This document shows positions 1-7,735 of a stretch of 38,886 nt of DNA, one piece after another. Below the pieces are notes generated by a model. It ran no database searches. It saw only the letters and a program-made list of their open reading frames with translations, and was not told where the DNA came from. The number at the start of each line of letters is the position of its first letter. The first letter of the stretch is position 1. Position numbers and translations under genes: made by a program. Source of the stretch: an uncultured Peptostreptococcaceae bacterium (GTDB lineage Bacteria > Bacillota > Clostridia > Peptostreptococcales > Peptostreptococcaceae); NCBI GenBank assembly GCA_947072565.1, contig CAMTIM010000018.1, positions 1 through 38,886 on the forward strand. The letters are read 5' to 3'.

Positions 1-1
1 T

Positions 2-370
2 GAAATAAGTGAAGAAGATAAAAAGCAAAAAGAAAAGTTTGATAGAGTTATAGCTACTATGAAGGACAAAGATAAAACTACTTTTAGTTTTGTAATGTAT
101 CCTGAAAAAACTCCTATAATAGAGGCGTATAGAGCTAGTGAGGAACTTAGAACTGTTGGAATAGAAACTCAAATGGTTATAGCGAACCTTATAATACCAG
201 AGGAACAAGCATCTACACCATTTTTTAGAAATAGAAGAAATATGCAAGAAAAATATCTAGGTGAGATAAAGAGTGACTTTGAAAATTCTGAGGTAGTTAG
301 AGTACCAATGTATGATAAAGAAATTAAAGGAATTGATATGTTAACTAAGATAGGTAATAAAATATTTTAA
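2..370 (+). CDS. ArsA/GET3-family anion-transporting ATPase, C-terminal part only
   Basis: The reading frame is open from the window edge, so the 5' end is missing; about 122 residues are visible. The visible part has the late-domain pattern of ArsA-type ATPases: a 'VMYPEKTPIIEAYRASEEL' strand-helix, a 'VIANLIIPEE' strand with the family's conserved Asn, then 'FFRNRRNMQEKYLGEI', and a closing 'VPMYDKEIKGIDML'. The P-loop lies upstream of the window and cannot be checked. Family members are soluble ATPases for arsenite or related oxyanion export, or for tail-anchored protein handling; which applies cannot be decided here. An internal ATG at 59 would give a 103-residue ORF, but the frame upstream of it is coding-like, so it is not the true start. 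A terminator follows 12 bases after the stop. Confidence 0.8.
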   Translation, partial: EISEEDKKQKEKFDRVIATMKDKDKTTFSFVMYPEKTPIIEAYRASEELRTVGIETQMVIANLIIPEEQASTPFFRNRRNMQEKYLGEIKSDFENSEVVRVPMYDKEIKGIDMLTKIGNKIF

Positions 371-381
371 TACAAGCATTA

Positions 382-413
382 AGCGCATAGGTACGGTACT
401 ATGTGCTTTTTTT
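382..413 (+). terminator. Intrinsic terminator of the ArsA-type gene
   Basis: A 9-bp stem (AGCGCATAG with CTATGTGCT, one G-U pair) and an 8-base loop are followed by seven T. Confidence 0.85.
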
Positions 414-498
414 GTATTTATTAAAAGTAACTTATATTTTATACGTTGCTATGTTTTTAGGAACATATATGCTAGTACAACTATATAGACACACAAAA

Positions 499-527
499 TT
501 GAAATCGCTATAATGAGATTAGATAAT
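499..527 (+). promoter_or_regulatory. Sigma-A type promoter for the S41 peptidase gene
   Basis: TTGAAA, a 17-base spacer and GATAAT lie in the 247-base gap between the ArsA terminator and the peptidase gene. The predicted transcription start is near 534, leaving a leader of about 80 bases in which no riboswitch-like structure was recognised. Confidence 0.5.
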
Positions 528-617
528 AACGTATATGTCTAAAATAATAACATAGAGTTAATGCTCATATTTGAAAAAATGGGAGTTTAAGTTATAAAGT
601 AATGAGGTGTAAATTAT

Positions 618-1799
618 ATGAAAAGAAAAGTATTACCAATAATAATTATTTTGGTATTTGGAATTTTTATATATAATGTTAGTCAAGTTAAAACAAATCA
701 GTTATCTACAAAAGAAAAAATTGAGGACTTTGAGTATATGTATGATGTTATAAAAAATGGATATCCATACCTCGATGTAAATAAAAGACGCAATAATGTA
801 GACTGGATAGAAAATAAGGATAAATATATAAAAAGAATTAAAAATACTAAAAATGATGAAGCATTTATAGAAGAAATATCATCTATAGTATCTGAATTAG
901 GAAATAAACATACTCAATTAATAGATAATAAAAATCGATATAAACTTTTTAAAAAAGCATATGCTAAAAATAATTGGTATGATTTCCTTGATGATAAAAA
1001 AGTTGTAGACAGATACAATTCCATAAAACCTAAAATTAAAATAACAAAGGAGGATCTCTTAAAGAAAGAGTTGATTTTAGAAGATGTAGTTAAAGACAAG
1101 GTTGGGTATATGTATTTACCATCGATGCCATCAAGCAAGGAATGTAAAGAGAAAGCTTTAAATTATATCAACAATTTAGACGATTATGAAGCTTTAATTA
1201 TTGATATAAGGGGCAATGGAGGAGGAAGTGATAGTTATTGGCAATCAATAGTCTCTAAACTTATTAACAATGATATAAAAATCCATGGTTATAGAGTTTA
1301 TATGAATAATAGTGAGATAATTAAAAAATATACTGATGTAAGAAATTTAAAGCTAGAACCTATTGAAAATTTACCATTACACAAAGAAAAAGCGCCAAAA
1401 GAAGTTTTTAAAAAATTTAGTGATTTTGAAAGAATAAACTATACTATAAAACCTAAGAATAACTTAAATTTCAAAGGTAGTATATATTTACTTATAGATG
1501 AAAATGTATATTCATCAGCTGAGACATTTTCTATGTTTTGTAAAGAAACTAAATTTGCGACTTTAATAGGACAAACTACTGGAGGCGATGGAGGAGGACT
1601 AGATCCGGTATTGTTTAAATTAAAAAATAGTGGATTAATAATTAGGATGGCAAGTGGTATGTACTTAAACAAAGATGGAATATGTGATGAGGAGTTTAAA
1701 ACTACCCCAGACTTTAAAATAAAACGTTGTAAAAGAACTAAGAGTTTTAAGCATGATATGTATATAAAAAAGGTGTTGAAACTTGAAAATATAAATTAG
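618..1799 (+). CDS. S41 family (tail-specific protease-like) peptidase, membrane-anchored
   Basis: The product has 393 residues. Residues 5-22 form an uncleaved signal anchor or signal peptide, so the catalytic part is probably outside the membrane. A helical N-terminal region (about 30-100) precedes the S41 core: 'LIIDIRGNGGGSDSYW' (residues 193-208) is the conserved Gly-rich strand, and 'DENVYSSAETF' (294-304) carries the presumed nucleophile Ser300 just before Ala-Glu. 'IGQTTGGDGGG' (317-327) is the following conserved loop. No PDZ domain is evident between the anchor and the core, unlike CtpA/CtpB proteases, so this fits the shorter S41 group often found in clostridia with unknown substrates. 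The start at 618 is supported by GAGGTG at 604-609. It appears to be a single-gene unit, and the promoter candidate at 499 fits. Confidence 0.85.
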   Translation: MKRKVLPIIIILVFGIFIYNVSQVKTNQLSTKEKIEDFEYMYDVIKNGYPYLDVNKRRNNVDWIENKDKYIKRIKNTKNDEAFIEEISSIVSELGNKHTQLIDNKNRYKLFKKAYAKNNWYDFLDDKKVVDRYNSIKPKIKITKEDLLKKELILEDVVKDKVGYMYLPSMPSSKECKEKALNYINNLDDYEALIIDIRGNGGGSDSYWQSIVSKLINNDIKIHGYRVYMNNSEIIKKYTDVRNLKLEPIENLPLHKEKAPKEVFKKFSDFERINYTIKPKNNLNFKGSIYLLIDENVYSSAETFSMFCKETKFATLIGQTTGGDGGGLDPVLFKLKNSGLIIRMASGMYLNKDGICDEEFKTTPDFKIKRCKRTKSFKHDMYIKKVLKLENIN

Positions 1800-1896
1800 A
1801 ATAGCAACTTTAAGTTAAGCAGAAATTTAAAGGATATTATTAATACATAAAGAATATATATAATCTATATATTTAAGATGTAAAGGAGAGAATAGT

Positions 1897-2685
1897 ATGA
1901 TTTTAAAATTGAATGGTGAACACAAGGACAGGGTCTTAAATTATGTAGCAAAAGAACCTAGTATAAATTTATTTATAATAGGTGATATCGAACAATACGG
2001 TTTTGATAAAGACTTCCAAGAAGTATGGGGGAATTTTGATGATGAAAATAATTTAAAAGGTGTTTTATTAAGATATACTAATAATTTCATACCGTATATA
2101 GAAAATTTAGACGAGGATGTATCACAATTTAAAGAAATTATAAAGTCATATAAAGGAAATAAAATCATATCAGGTAAAGACACCATCATAGAAAAATTTA
2201 AGGATGTACTAAATAGTTATGATGAAAAAATTACATATTTTTGTGAATTAAGAGATAATAAAAAACTTCTATCGTGGGATAATAGTATAAAATGTGCAAA
2301 AGAAGAGGATGCACAGAGGATATATGATTTATTACTAACAATAGATGAATTTTCTATAAAGGACAGTGTTGATTCAATAAGAGATAGAATTAAAGATAAT
2401 AGCAAAATAGTTTATTATATAGAAAATGATAAAAAAGAAATAATAACAACATCACAAATCGTAGCAGAAAATAGTAAGTCTGCTATGGTAGTAGGGGTAG
2501 CAACTAGGGATGGATATAGAGAAAAAGGATACATGAGTAAATGCTTGTCAAAATCATGTAGCGACTTATTAAAGAGAAATAAGTCTTTATGTTTATTTTA
2601 TGACAACCCAAAAGCTGGTAAGGTATACCATAAAATAGGATTTAAGGAATTAGGAATATGGACTATGTTAGTTGAAAATATATAG
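1897..2685 (+). CDS. GNAT family N-acetyltransferase
   Basis: The product has 262 residues. The C-terminal half has the GNAT fold pattern: a core strand 'SAMVVGVATRDGYREKG' (about 195-211), whose RDGYREKGYMS segment (204-214) is the acetyl-CoA pyrophosphate-binding motif A, then a helix and the final 'CLFYDNPKAGKVYHKIGF' strand-helix (motif B). The N-terminal 120 residues form a second, degenerate GNAT-like half, as in several Firmicutes two-lobe acetyltransferases. The acceptor substrate cannot be told from sequence. The start is set by AAAGGAGAG just upstream of 1897. It is a single gene between the S41 peptidase and its own terminator, whose stem includes the last base of the stop codon. 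Confidence 0.85.
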   Translation: MILKLNGEHKDRVLNYVAKEPSINLFIIGDIEQYGFDKDFQEVWGNFDDENNLKGVLLRYTNNFIPYIENLDEDVSQFKEIIKSYKGNKIISGKDTIIEKFKDVLNSYDEKITYFCELRDNKKLLSWDNSIKCAKEEDAQRIYDLLLTIDEFSIKDSVDSIRDRIKDNSKIVYYIENDKKEIITTSQIVAENSKSAMVVGVATRDGYREKGYMSKCLSKSCSDLLKRNKSLCLFYDNPKAGKVYHKIGFKELGIWTMLVENI

Positions 2686-2708
2686 CACCCTTAGGGGTGC
2701 TTTTTTTT
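2684..2708 (+). terminator. Intrinsic terminator overlapping the GNAT stop codon
   Basis: AGCACCC and GGGTGCT form a 7-bp GC-rich stem with a TTAG loop, followed by an eight-T run. The stem begins inside the TAG stop. Confidence 0.9.
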
Positions 2709-2795
2709 ATGCCCATACAAAATATACAGAATTAACAACTATTAACATCCAAATGCATAGTATTTAAGTGTAAAGGGAAGAAGGGAGGGGATAAA

Positions 2796-3875
2796 ATGAA
2801 AAAAACACGTATATGTATATTTACTATGTTGATGGTAATTATGTTATCAATAACTGTATTTGCAGATGGAAAAAGAAGCTCATCAAACTTATTTTTATTT
2901 AGTGACTTAGTTAATACAACAGAAAATGTAAATGGAGATGTATATGCATTTGCTCAAGACATAAATATTGATAGCCTTGTAGGGGGAGATGTAATATCCT
3001 GTGGTCAAGATATTAACATCAAGTCAGACGAGATATTAGGTAACATTAGAGGTGCAGGACAAAGCTTAAATATTGATGTTAAAAACACCAAAAATATAAC
3101 ACTTGCAGGTCAAGACATAACTATTGGAGAAAACACCAATTGCAATGCAGCGTATATAGCAAGTCAGAGTATTAACTTTAAAGGAAATACAAATGATTTA
3201 TATGTATCAGCTCAAGATATTGTTATAGATGGAAAAGTAAAAGGAAACCTTGAAGTAAGTGGAGAAAACATACTTATAACAGAGAATGCTAATATATTAG
3301 GAAATATAAATATTAAATCTCCTAATGAAGCCGTAGTAAAAGGCGATATGGCTAGTAAAAATATAAATTATGAGAATACAGCAAGAGAAGGTAATTTTAA
3401 ACAAGAGCATAAATCTAACATAGTAAGTGAAGTTATGAGCATAGTAACAGCTATAATAGTAGCTTTATTATTATTTGTTATATTTAAAAATTATTTTTAT
3501 TCGGTAGAAAAAAATCTTGATTTATGTTTATGGAAATACATGTTAGTAGGATTTGGAATATTGATACTAGTACCTGTACTTATAGTATTTTTGTGTATAA
3601 CTGTAATAGGAATACCAATAGGGCTTGTAATATTATTTATATATATATTGTCAATATATCTATGCCCAATGGTCACAGGTATTACATTAGGTCAAAGATT
3701 ACTTGAAAATAAAAATATATATTTACAAGTTATATGTGGCGTATTAGTTATAAAAATATTATTTTTAATACCATTTATAGATGCTATAGCTTGGATTGTA
3801 TGTATAATATTTACATTAGGCAGTGTATGTATGAAAATAGTAAACTATATTTGTTCAAAGTCTAATAATATATAA
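2796..3875 (+). CDS. Exported bactofilin-like beta-helix protein with C-terminal membrane domain
   Basis: The product has 359 residues. A signal peptide covers residues 1-24 (hydrophobic 9-21, likely cleavage after VFA). Residues 47-175 carry seven or eight degenerate repeats with the core pattern [A/G/S]-Q-[D/S]-[I/L]-x-[I/F]: AQDINI (53), GQDINI (70), GQSLNI (88), GQDITI (105), SQSINF (123), AQDIVI (139), GENILI (156). Their spacing of 16-18 residues is what a beta-helix coil gives. A polar linker (185-210) leads to several hydrophobic segments (about 212-231, 248-292 and 308-350). The layout matches the clostridial 'polymer-forming cytoskeletal / bactofilin-like' exported proteins. The role is not established; the helix should sit outside the membrane. 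The start is supported by GGGAGGGG just upstream. It is flanked by single genes with their own signals. Confidence 0.7.
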   Translation: MKKTRICIFTMLMVIMLSITVFADGKRSSSNLFLFSDLVNTTENVNGDVYAFAQDINIDSLVGGDVISCGQDINIKSDEILGNIRGAGQSLNIDVKNTKNITLAGQDITIGENTNCNAAYIASQSINFKGNTNDLYVSAQDIVIDGKVKGNLEVSGENILITENANILGNINIKSPNEAVVKGDMASKNINYENTAREGNFKQEHKSNIVSEVMSIVTAIIVALLLFVIFKNYFYSVEKNLDLCLWKYMLVGFGILILVPVLIVFLCITVIGIPIGLVILFIYILSIYLCPMVTGITLGQRLLENKNIYLQVICGVLVIKILFLIPFIDAIAWIVCIIFTLGSVCMKIVNYICSKSNNI

Positions 3876-3927
3876 CTATACATTGGTAATCTTTTTTGAG
3901 TAAATATCATATAATGATTATCATAGA

Positions 3928-3956
3928 TTGAATTGCTTTATTTAGTATAATATGAT
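3928..3956 (+). promoter_or_regulatory. Promoter candidate for the CorC-like gene
   Basis: TTGAAT, a 17-base spacer and TATGAT end about 35 bases before the start codon at 3992. Confidence 0.55.
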
Positions 3957-3991
3957 AAAATTACTTTAAAATTATTTTTAAGGAGAAAAAT

Positions 3992-4816
3992 ATGAACACA
4001 TTAGAACCAGAACCCGAAAGGCACATTTCAAAATCAAACTTCAAGAGAATACTAGAGTCATCAAGCACTTTTTTATCTAGACTAAAAGGTAACAAAAAAA
4101 GTGAATCTACTCAATCAGAAGATCAAACCATAGAAAATACAAAATTCGAACTTAATGACAAAATGGTTAGAGAAATAATGACATCAAGAACAGATACTTT
4201 TACCATAAATATAGAAGAAGGTATAGATAGTGTTTTAGAAGATTTAAAAAATACCAATCATTCTAAAATACCTGTATACGAAAAGAATAAAGACAACATA
4301 ATTGGTGTTTTAAATGTAGCCGATTTAGTTTTCGAAGCCAAAGAAGTAGGATTTGAAAATTTAGATATAAGAAAAATACTGCATAGTCCATGTTTTATTC
4401 CAGAAACTAAAAAAGTAAATGAATTATTTAATTCACTAGACTCACAAGTTGACAATTTATTTATACTAGTAGATGAATATGGTGGATTTTCAGGTATTGT
4501 AAGTATGCAAGATTTAATCTATGAAATCAAAGGTGTAACTAATAATAGCGGTGATTTAAAACATCATAAGATTAAAAAGATTGATGACAATAACTTTATT
4601 GTCAAAGGTTTTTTAACAGTAAGCGACTTTAATGAAATATTTAATGCTGATATAGAAGAAGGCGATTATGATACGCTAAACGGTTATATAATAAACCAAC
4701 TAGGACAAATTCCAAATGAAGATGAAGATATACAACTTAATTTAGGCAAATTGATGTTTAAACTAATAAAAATAAATAACAGAAGAATAGAAGATATTCA
4801 GATTAGCATAATATAA
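3992..4816 (+). CDS. CorC/HlyC-type CBS-pair protein
   Basis: The product has 274 residues. After a charged N-terminal region (1-50) come two CBS domains (about 62-118 and 125-180) and a CorC_HlyC transporter-associated domain (about 195-274). Landmarks are 'VREIMTSRTD' opening the CBS pair, 'VDEYGGFSG' (160-168) in CBS2, and 'YDTLNGYIINQLG' in the C-terminal domain. The DUF21/CNNM transmembrane domain found in larger hemolysin-C proteins is absent, so this is the soluble CorC-like form. Relatives bind adenine nucleotides and influence Mg2+/Co2+ efflux; no partner transporter gene is adjacent. The start is supported by AAGGAG 10 bases upstream. It is a single gene with its own promoter and terminator. 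Confidence 0.85.
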   Translation: MNTLEPEPERHISKSNFKRILESSSTFLSRLKGNKKSESTQSEDQTIENTKFELNDKMVREIMTSRTDTFTINIEEGIDSVLEDLKNTNHSKIPVYEKNKDNIIGVLNVADLVFEAKEVGFENLDIRKILHSPCFIPETKKVNELFNSLDSQVDNLFILVDEYGGFSGIVSMQDLIYEIKGVTNNSGDLKHHKIKKIDDNNFIVKGFLTVSDFNEIFNADIEEGDYDTLNGYIINQLGQIPNEDEDIQLNLGKLMFKLIKINNRRIEDIQISII

Positions 4817-4836
4817 TAATCTGATTTTATAAAGTT

Positions 4837-4870
4837 AGGAACTATCTAAAATAAAAGATAGTTCCTTTTT
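4837..4870 (+). terminator. Intrinsic terminator of the CorC-like gene
   Basis: A perfect 11-bp stem (AGGAACTATCT and its complement) with an 8-base loop is followed by a short T run. Confidence 0.9.
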
Positions 4871-4960
4871 AAATTTAGTTTAAAATATTTGAATTTGCAA
4901 TACATAATATATATACTAATAATATAAAAATAAAGTAGCTAATACATGGGGGTGCTTTAA

Positions 4961-5851
4961 ATGAATGTAATAGAAATAAAAAAATTAACTAAACATTATG
5001 GCAAAAACAGAGGAATACAAGATGTTAATATATCGGTAAATGAAGGTGAGATATTTGGATTTATAGGTCCAAATGGAGCAGGTAAATCAACTACAATCAA
5101 AACTATATTAAACTTTATATACCCAACTAGTGGACATGGAACAATACTAGGAATGGACATAGTAAAAGATAGTGATAAAATAAAAGAATATATAGGATAT
5201 GTACCAAGTGAAGTTAGATACTATGATAATGTGAAAGTAAAAGATATAATAAAATATTCACAAAGCTTTTATTCTAAAGTTAATAAAGAAGATGTAGAAA
5301 ATATTTGCAATGACTTAGAATTAGATATGAATAAAAAAATGGGAGAACTTAGTTTAGGGAATAAAAAGAAAGTATCTATAGCTCAAGCTTTGATTCATAA
5401 TCCAAAACTTTTAATACTAGATGAACCTACAAATGGATTAGATCCCTTAATGCAAAAGAAACTTTTTAATATATTAATTAAAGAAAAAGAAAAAGGAAAT
5501 ACAGTATTTTTATCTTCGCATAATTTAGTTGAAGTTCAAAATTTATGTGATAGGGTAGCTGTAATAAAAGAAGGCGAAATTGTAGACATAATAGAAATAG
5601 AAAAGGCTGCAAATAAACTTACATTAAAGGTTACTTTGATAAGTAGCGATATTAATGAAGAACTTATTTTAAATTTAGGTGGGGAAATTTTAACTAAAGA
5701 AGAAAATTCATATACGTTTGTATATTCAAAAGATGTTGATTCTCTTATAAAAGAAATTAGTAACTACAAGATTGATGAATTATTAATAGAAAAAGAAAAT
5801 CTTGAAGATGCGTTTCTAAATTACTATGAAAATGATATGGAGGAAAAATAA
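4961..5851 (+). CDS. ABC transporter ATP-binding protein (ABC-2 / DrrA-like)
   Basis: The product has 296 residues. It has Walker A GPNGAGKST (36-44), an ABC signature changed to LSLGN (130-134) instead of LSGGQ, Walker B with DEPTNGLDP (154-162), and an H-loop SSHNL. The last 80 residues form a C-terminal regulatory extension typical of this subfamily. The LSLGN variant is common in gliding/ABC-2 ATPases and does not imply loss of activity. GGGGGTG upstream supports the start at 4961. The stop overlaps the start of the permease gene by one base, so the two are translationally coupled and should form one transporter. The substrate is unknown; drug, peptide or bacteriocin-type export is usual for the family. 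Confidence 0.92.
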   Translation: MNVIEIKKLTKHYGKNRGIQDVNISVNEGEIFGFIGPNGAGKSTTIKTILNFIYPTSGHGTILGMDIVKDSDKIKEYIGYVPSEVRYYDNVKVKDIIKYSQSFYSKVNKEDVENICNDLELDMNKKMGELSLGNKKKVSIAQALIHNPKLLILDEPTNGLDPLMQKKLFNILIKEKEKGNTVFLSSHNLVEVQNLCDRVAVIKEGEIVDIIEIEKAANKLTLKVTLISSDINEELILNLGGEILTKEENSYTFVYSKDVDSLIKEISNYKIDELLIEKENLEDAFLNYYENDMEEK

Positions 5852-6666
5852 TGAATATATTTAAGTTTGAGTTTAAAAGATTATTAAAATCAGCTATTGT
5901 TTGGTCTGTTATATGTGGAGCATTGATAGTTTTATTTATGTCATTATTCCCAAGTATGAAAAATATGGGAATGCAAGAGCTTGTAGGAAGTAAAATGGAT
6001 GCACTTCCAAGTGAACTATTAAAAGCATTTAATATTGAAACCACAATGGATTTTACTAATATATTTGATTATTTAAGTTATGCTATTCAATATATTGCTA
6101 TGGCAAGTGCTGTTTATGGAGCTATATTAGGTGTCAATGCTCTTATAAGAGAAGAAAGCGAAGGTACTATTGAGTTTTTATACTCAAAGCCAATAAAAAG
6201 AAGTAAGATAGTTACAACAAAATTATGTTCAATAGCATCTATATTTCTTGTGTATATTGTAATAGTAGGCTCATTTACAATGGTAACATCTATTATGGTA
6301 AAGCCTGATAATGTTGAAGTTATGGATTTAATTATAAATGTTAAGTCTGTATTTATAGGAATTGCACTTCTTGGCTATGTATTTATGGCAATAGGCATAT
6401 TAATATCCTCAATAATAAAATCTGATAAAGCATCAATACCTGTAGCTATTGGAATATTCTTTGTAACGTATTTTTTAGGAATGATTGGAAAATTAAAAGA
6501 GAGTTTTGATTGGATGAAGTATTTATCTCCATTTGATTATTATGCTCCAGGTGAGATTTTAAAAAATGGATTTGATGCTACTCTTGTATTAGTTGGAGTA
6601 GGTATAATTGTGATAGCTACAATAAGAAGTTATGTTATATACAATAAAAAAGATATGAATATATAA
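5851..6666 (+). CDS. ABC-2 type transporter permease
   Basis: The product has 271 residues with about six membrane segments: one near 17-37, then 'YAIQYIAMASAVYGAILG', 'IASIFLVYIVIVGSF', 'VFIGIALLGYVFMAIGIL', 'IPVAIGIFFVTYFLG' and a final one near the C-terminus. 'LIREESEGTIEFLYSKPI' is the amphipathic coupling-helix region seen in ABC-2 permeases. It overlaps the ATPase gene by one base (TAATG) and ends in a terminator, so the operon has two genes. The partner ATPase gives the assignment; the substrate is unknown. Confidence 0.88.
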   Translation: MNIFKFEFKRLLKSAIVWSVICGALIVLFMSLFPSMKNMGMQELVGSKMDALPSELLKAFNIETTMDFTNIFDYLSYAIQYIAMASAVYGAILGVNALIREESEGTIEFLYSKPIKRSKIVTTKLCSIASIFLVYIVIVGSFTMVTSIMVKPDNVEVMDLIINVKSVFIGIALLGYVFMAIGILISSIIKSDKASIPVAIGIFFVTYFLGMIGKLKESFDWMKYLSPFDYYAPGEILKNGFDATLVLVGVGIIVIATIRSYVIYNKKDMNI

Positions 6667-6682
6667 GGTATAAAATTATTTG

Positions 6683-6712
6683 AATGTAGGCTAAATTTAG
6701 TCTGCATTTTTT
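6683..6712 (+). terminator. Intrinsic terminator of the ABC-2 operon
   Basis: AATGTAGGCTA and TAGTCTGCATT pair over 11 bp with G-U wobbles and a short loop; the stem runs into a six-T tract. Confidence 0.75.
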
Positions 6713-6857
6713 AAAGTATAAATATAAATGTGATTTTGTATTTATATTTAATAGTTTGGCATAGGTTCTATAATAGATGGGAAAAAGAAGGGAATTATTA
6801 GTACGTATTGTTTTATAAAAATTAAAACTATTATTATTACATATATTGTAGTATGAT

Positions 6858-6894
6858 AACACATGTATAAAAATGGATAAAAATCAACACATGT
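6858..6894 (+). repeat. Direct repeat in the leader of the YczE-type gene
   Basis: AACACATGT occurs at 6858-6866 and again at 6886-6894, 28 bases apart. The space between holds a tandem ATAAAAAT. Each unit contains the 6-base palindrome ACATGT. The second copy abuts the ribosome binding site of the gene starting at 6908, and a TATGAT -10-like sequence lies just before the first copy. This could be an operator for an unknown regulator. Confidence 0.4.
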
Positions 6895-6907
6895 CGGAGG
6901 GAAAATA

Positions 6908-7594
6908 GTGATAAAAAAAGTAATATTAAAATTTGTAAGGTTAATAATAGGGTTTGTTTTTTGTTCATTAGCAATAGCATTTATGATAAATGCGAACTTA
7001 GGTTTATCTCCATGGGATGTACTTCACCAAGGTATATCAAATAAAATGGGGATTACAATGGGAAGTGCTACAATTATAGTTGGTCTTGTAGTAGTGGTAA
7101 TTGATGTTATATTAGGAGAAAATGTAGGATGGGGAACTGTTCTTAATATGATACTGATAGGGATATTCTTAGATATTATATTATTTAGCAATATAATTCC
7201 AGTAGCAGATAACTTAATAGTTGGTATTATAATGCTATGTATAGGAATGCTACTTATGGCATTTGGAATGGTTTTATATATCGGATGTGGACTAGGCAGT
7301 GGACCTAGAGATGGAATGATGATAGCCATACAAAAACGAACTAATAAACCTGTTCAATTAATAAGAGGTGTTATGGAAATTGGTGCTTTAATAGTAGGTT
7401 ATTTTCTAGGTGGAAGTATTGGAATAGGAACACTTATAACGGCTATAGGTCTAGGATATTTTATACAAATAATATTTAAAAAATTCAATTTTAAAAGTGC
7501 TAATATTAATCATAGAGTTATATTAGATGATATAAATTATATTAAATTATTTATTAGTAAAGATGTAGATAAGGAAATAGAAGAAAATAATTAG
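6908..7594 (+). CDS. YczE/YyaS/YitT family membrane protein
   Basis: The product has 228 residues with a GTG start at 6908, preceded by TCGGAGGG at a normal distance. There are about five membrane segments within residues 8-190. The N-terminal 'FMINANLGLSPWDVLHQG' and 'GCGLGSGPRDGMMIAI' are the conserved glycine/proline loops of the YczE family; they appear to be related by internal duplication ('LGLSPWD' and 'LGSGPRD'). The last 40 residues are charged and cytoplasmic-looking. No transport or enzymatic function is established for the family. It has its own leader with a direct repeat and is followed by a hairpin terminator at 7676. Confidence 0.8.
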   Translation: MIKKVILKFVRLIIGFVFCSLAIAFMINANLGLSPWDVLHQGISNKMGITMGSATIIVGLVVVVIDVILGENVGWGTVLNMILIGIFLDIILFSNIIPVADNLIVGIIMLCIGMLLMAFGMVLYIGCGLGSGPRDGMMIAIQKRTNKPVQLIRGVMEIGALIVGYFLGGSIGIGTLITAIGLGYFIQIIFKKFNFKSANINHRVILDDINYIKLFISKDVDKEIEENN

Positions 7595-7638
7595 GGCATA
7601 GTTACCTTTATTTCACTAACTAACTATAAAGTGCCTAC

Positions 7639-7667
7639 TTAAAATAAATGAGTATTTGTTATATAAT
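7639..7667 (+). promoter_or_regulatory. Possible promoter just upstream of a terminator-like hairpin
   Basis: TTAAAA, a 17-base spacer and a perfect TATAAT. The -35 match is weak. Initiation would be near 7674, at the foot of the hairpin that begins at 7676. Confidence 0.3.
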
Positions 7668-7675
7668 TTAACCGT

Positions 7676-7707
7676 GGACTGTATGTGCATATACAGTCCT
7701 TATTTTT
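7676..7707 (+). terminator. Hairpin with T-rich tail between the YczE-type gene and the ABC exporter
   Basis: GGACTGTAT and ATACAGTCC form a perfect 9-bp stem with a 6-base loop, followed by TTATTTTT. It probably ends the upstream transcript. It overlaps the GTG that would give the ABC exporter ORF an extra 17 N-terminal codons, which argues against that longer start. Confidence 0.7.
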
Positions 7708-7735
7708 ATGTATAAAGACATATGGGGGTGAGCAG

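Noticed and set aside
3909-3923. Fur-box-like ATATAATGATTATCA upstream of the CorC-like gene
   Set aside because: It matches the Fur consensus at 12 of 14 defined positions, but a match of that quality is expected by chance about once or twice in a 39-kb AT-rich window, and the gene is not iron-related.
5348-5362. LSLGN signature in the ABC-2 ATPase as evidence of an inactive enzyme
   Set aside because: This variant is common in the subfamily; Walker A, Walker B and the H-loop are intact.
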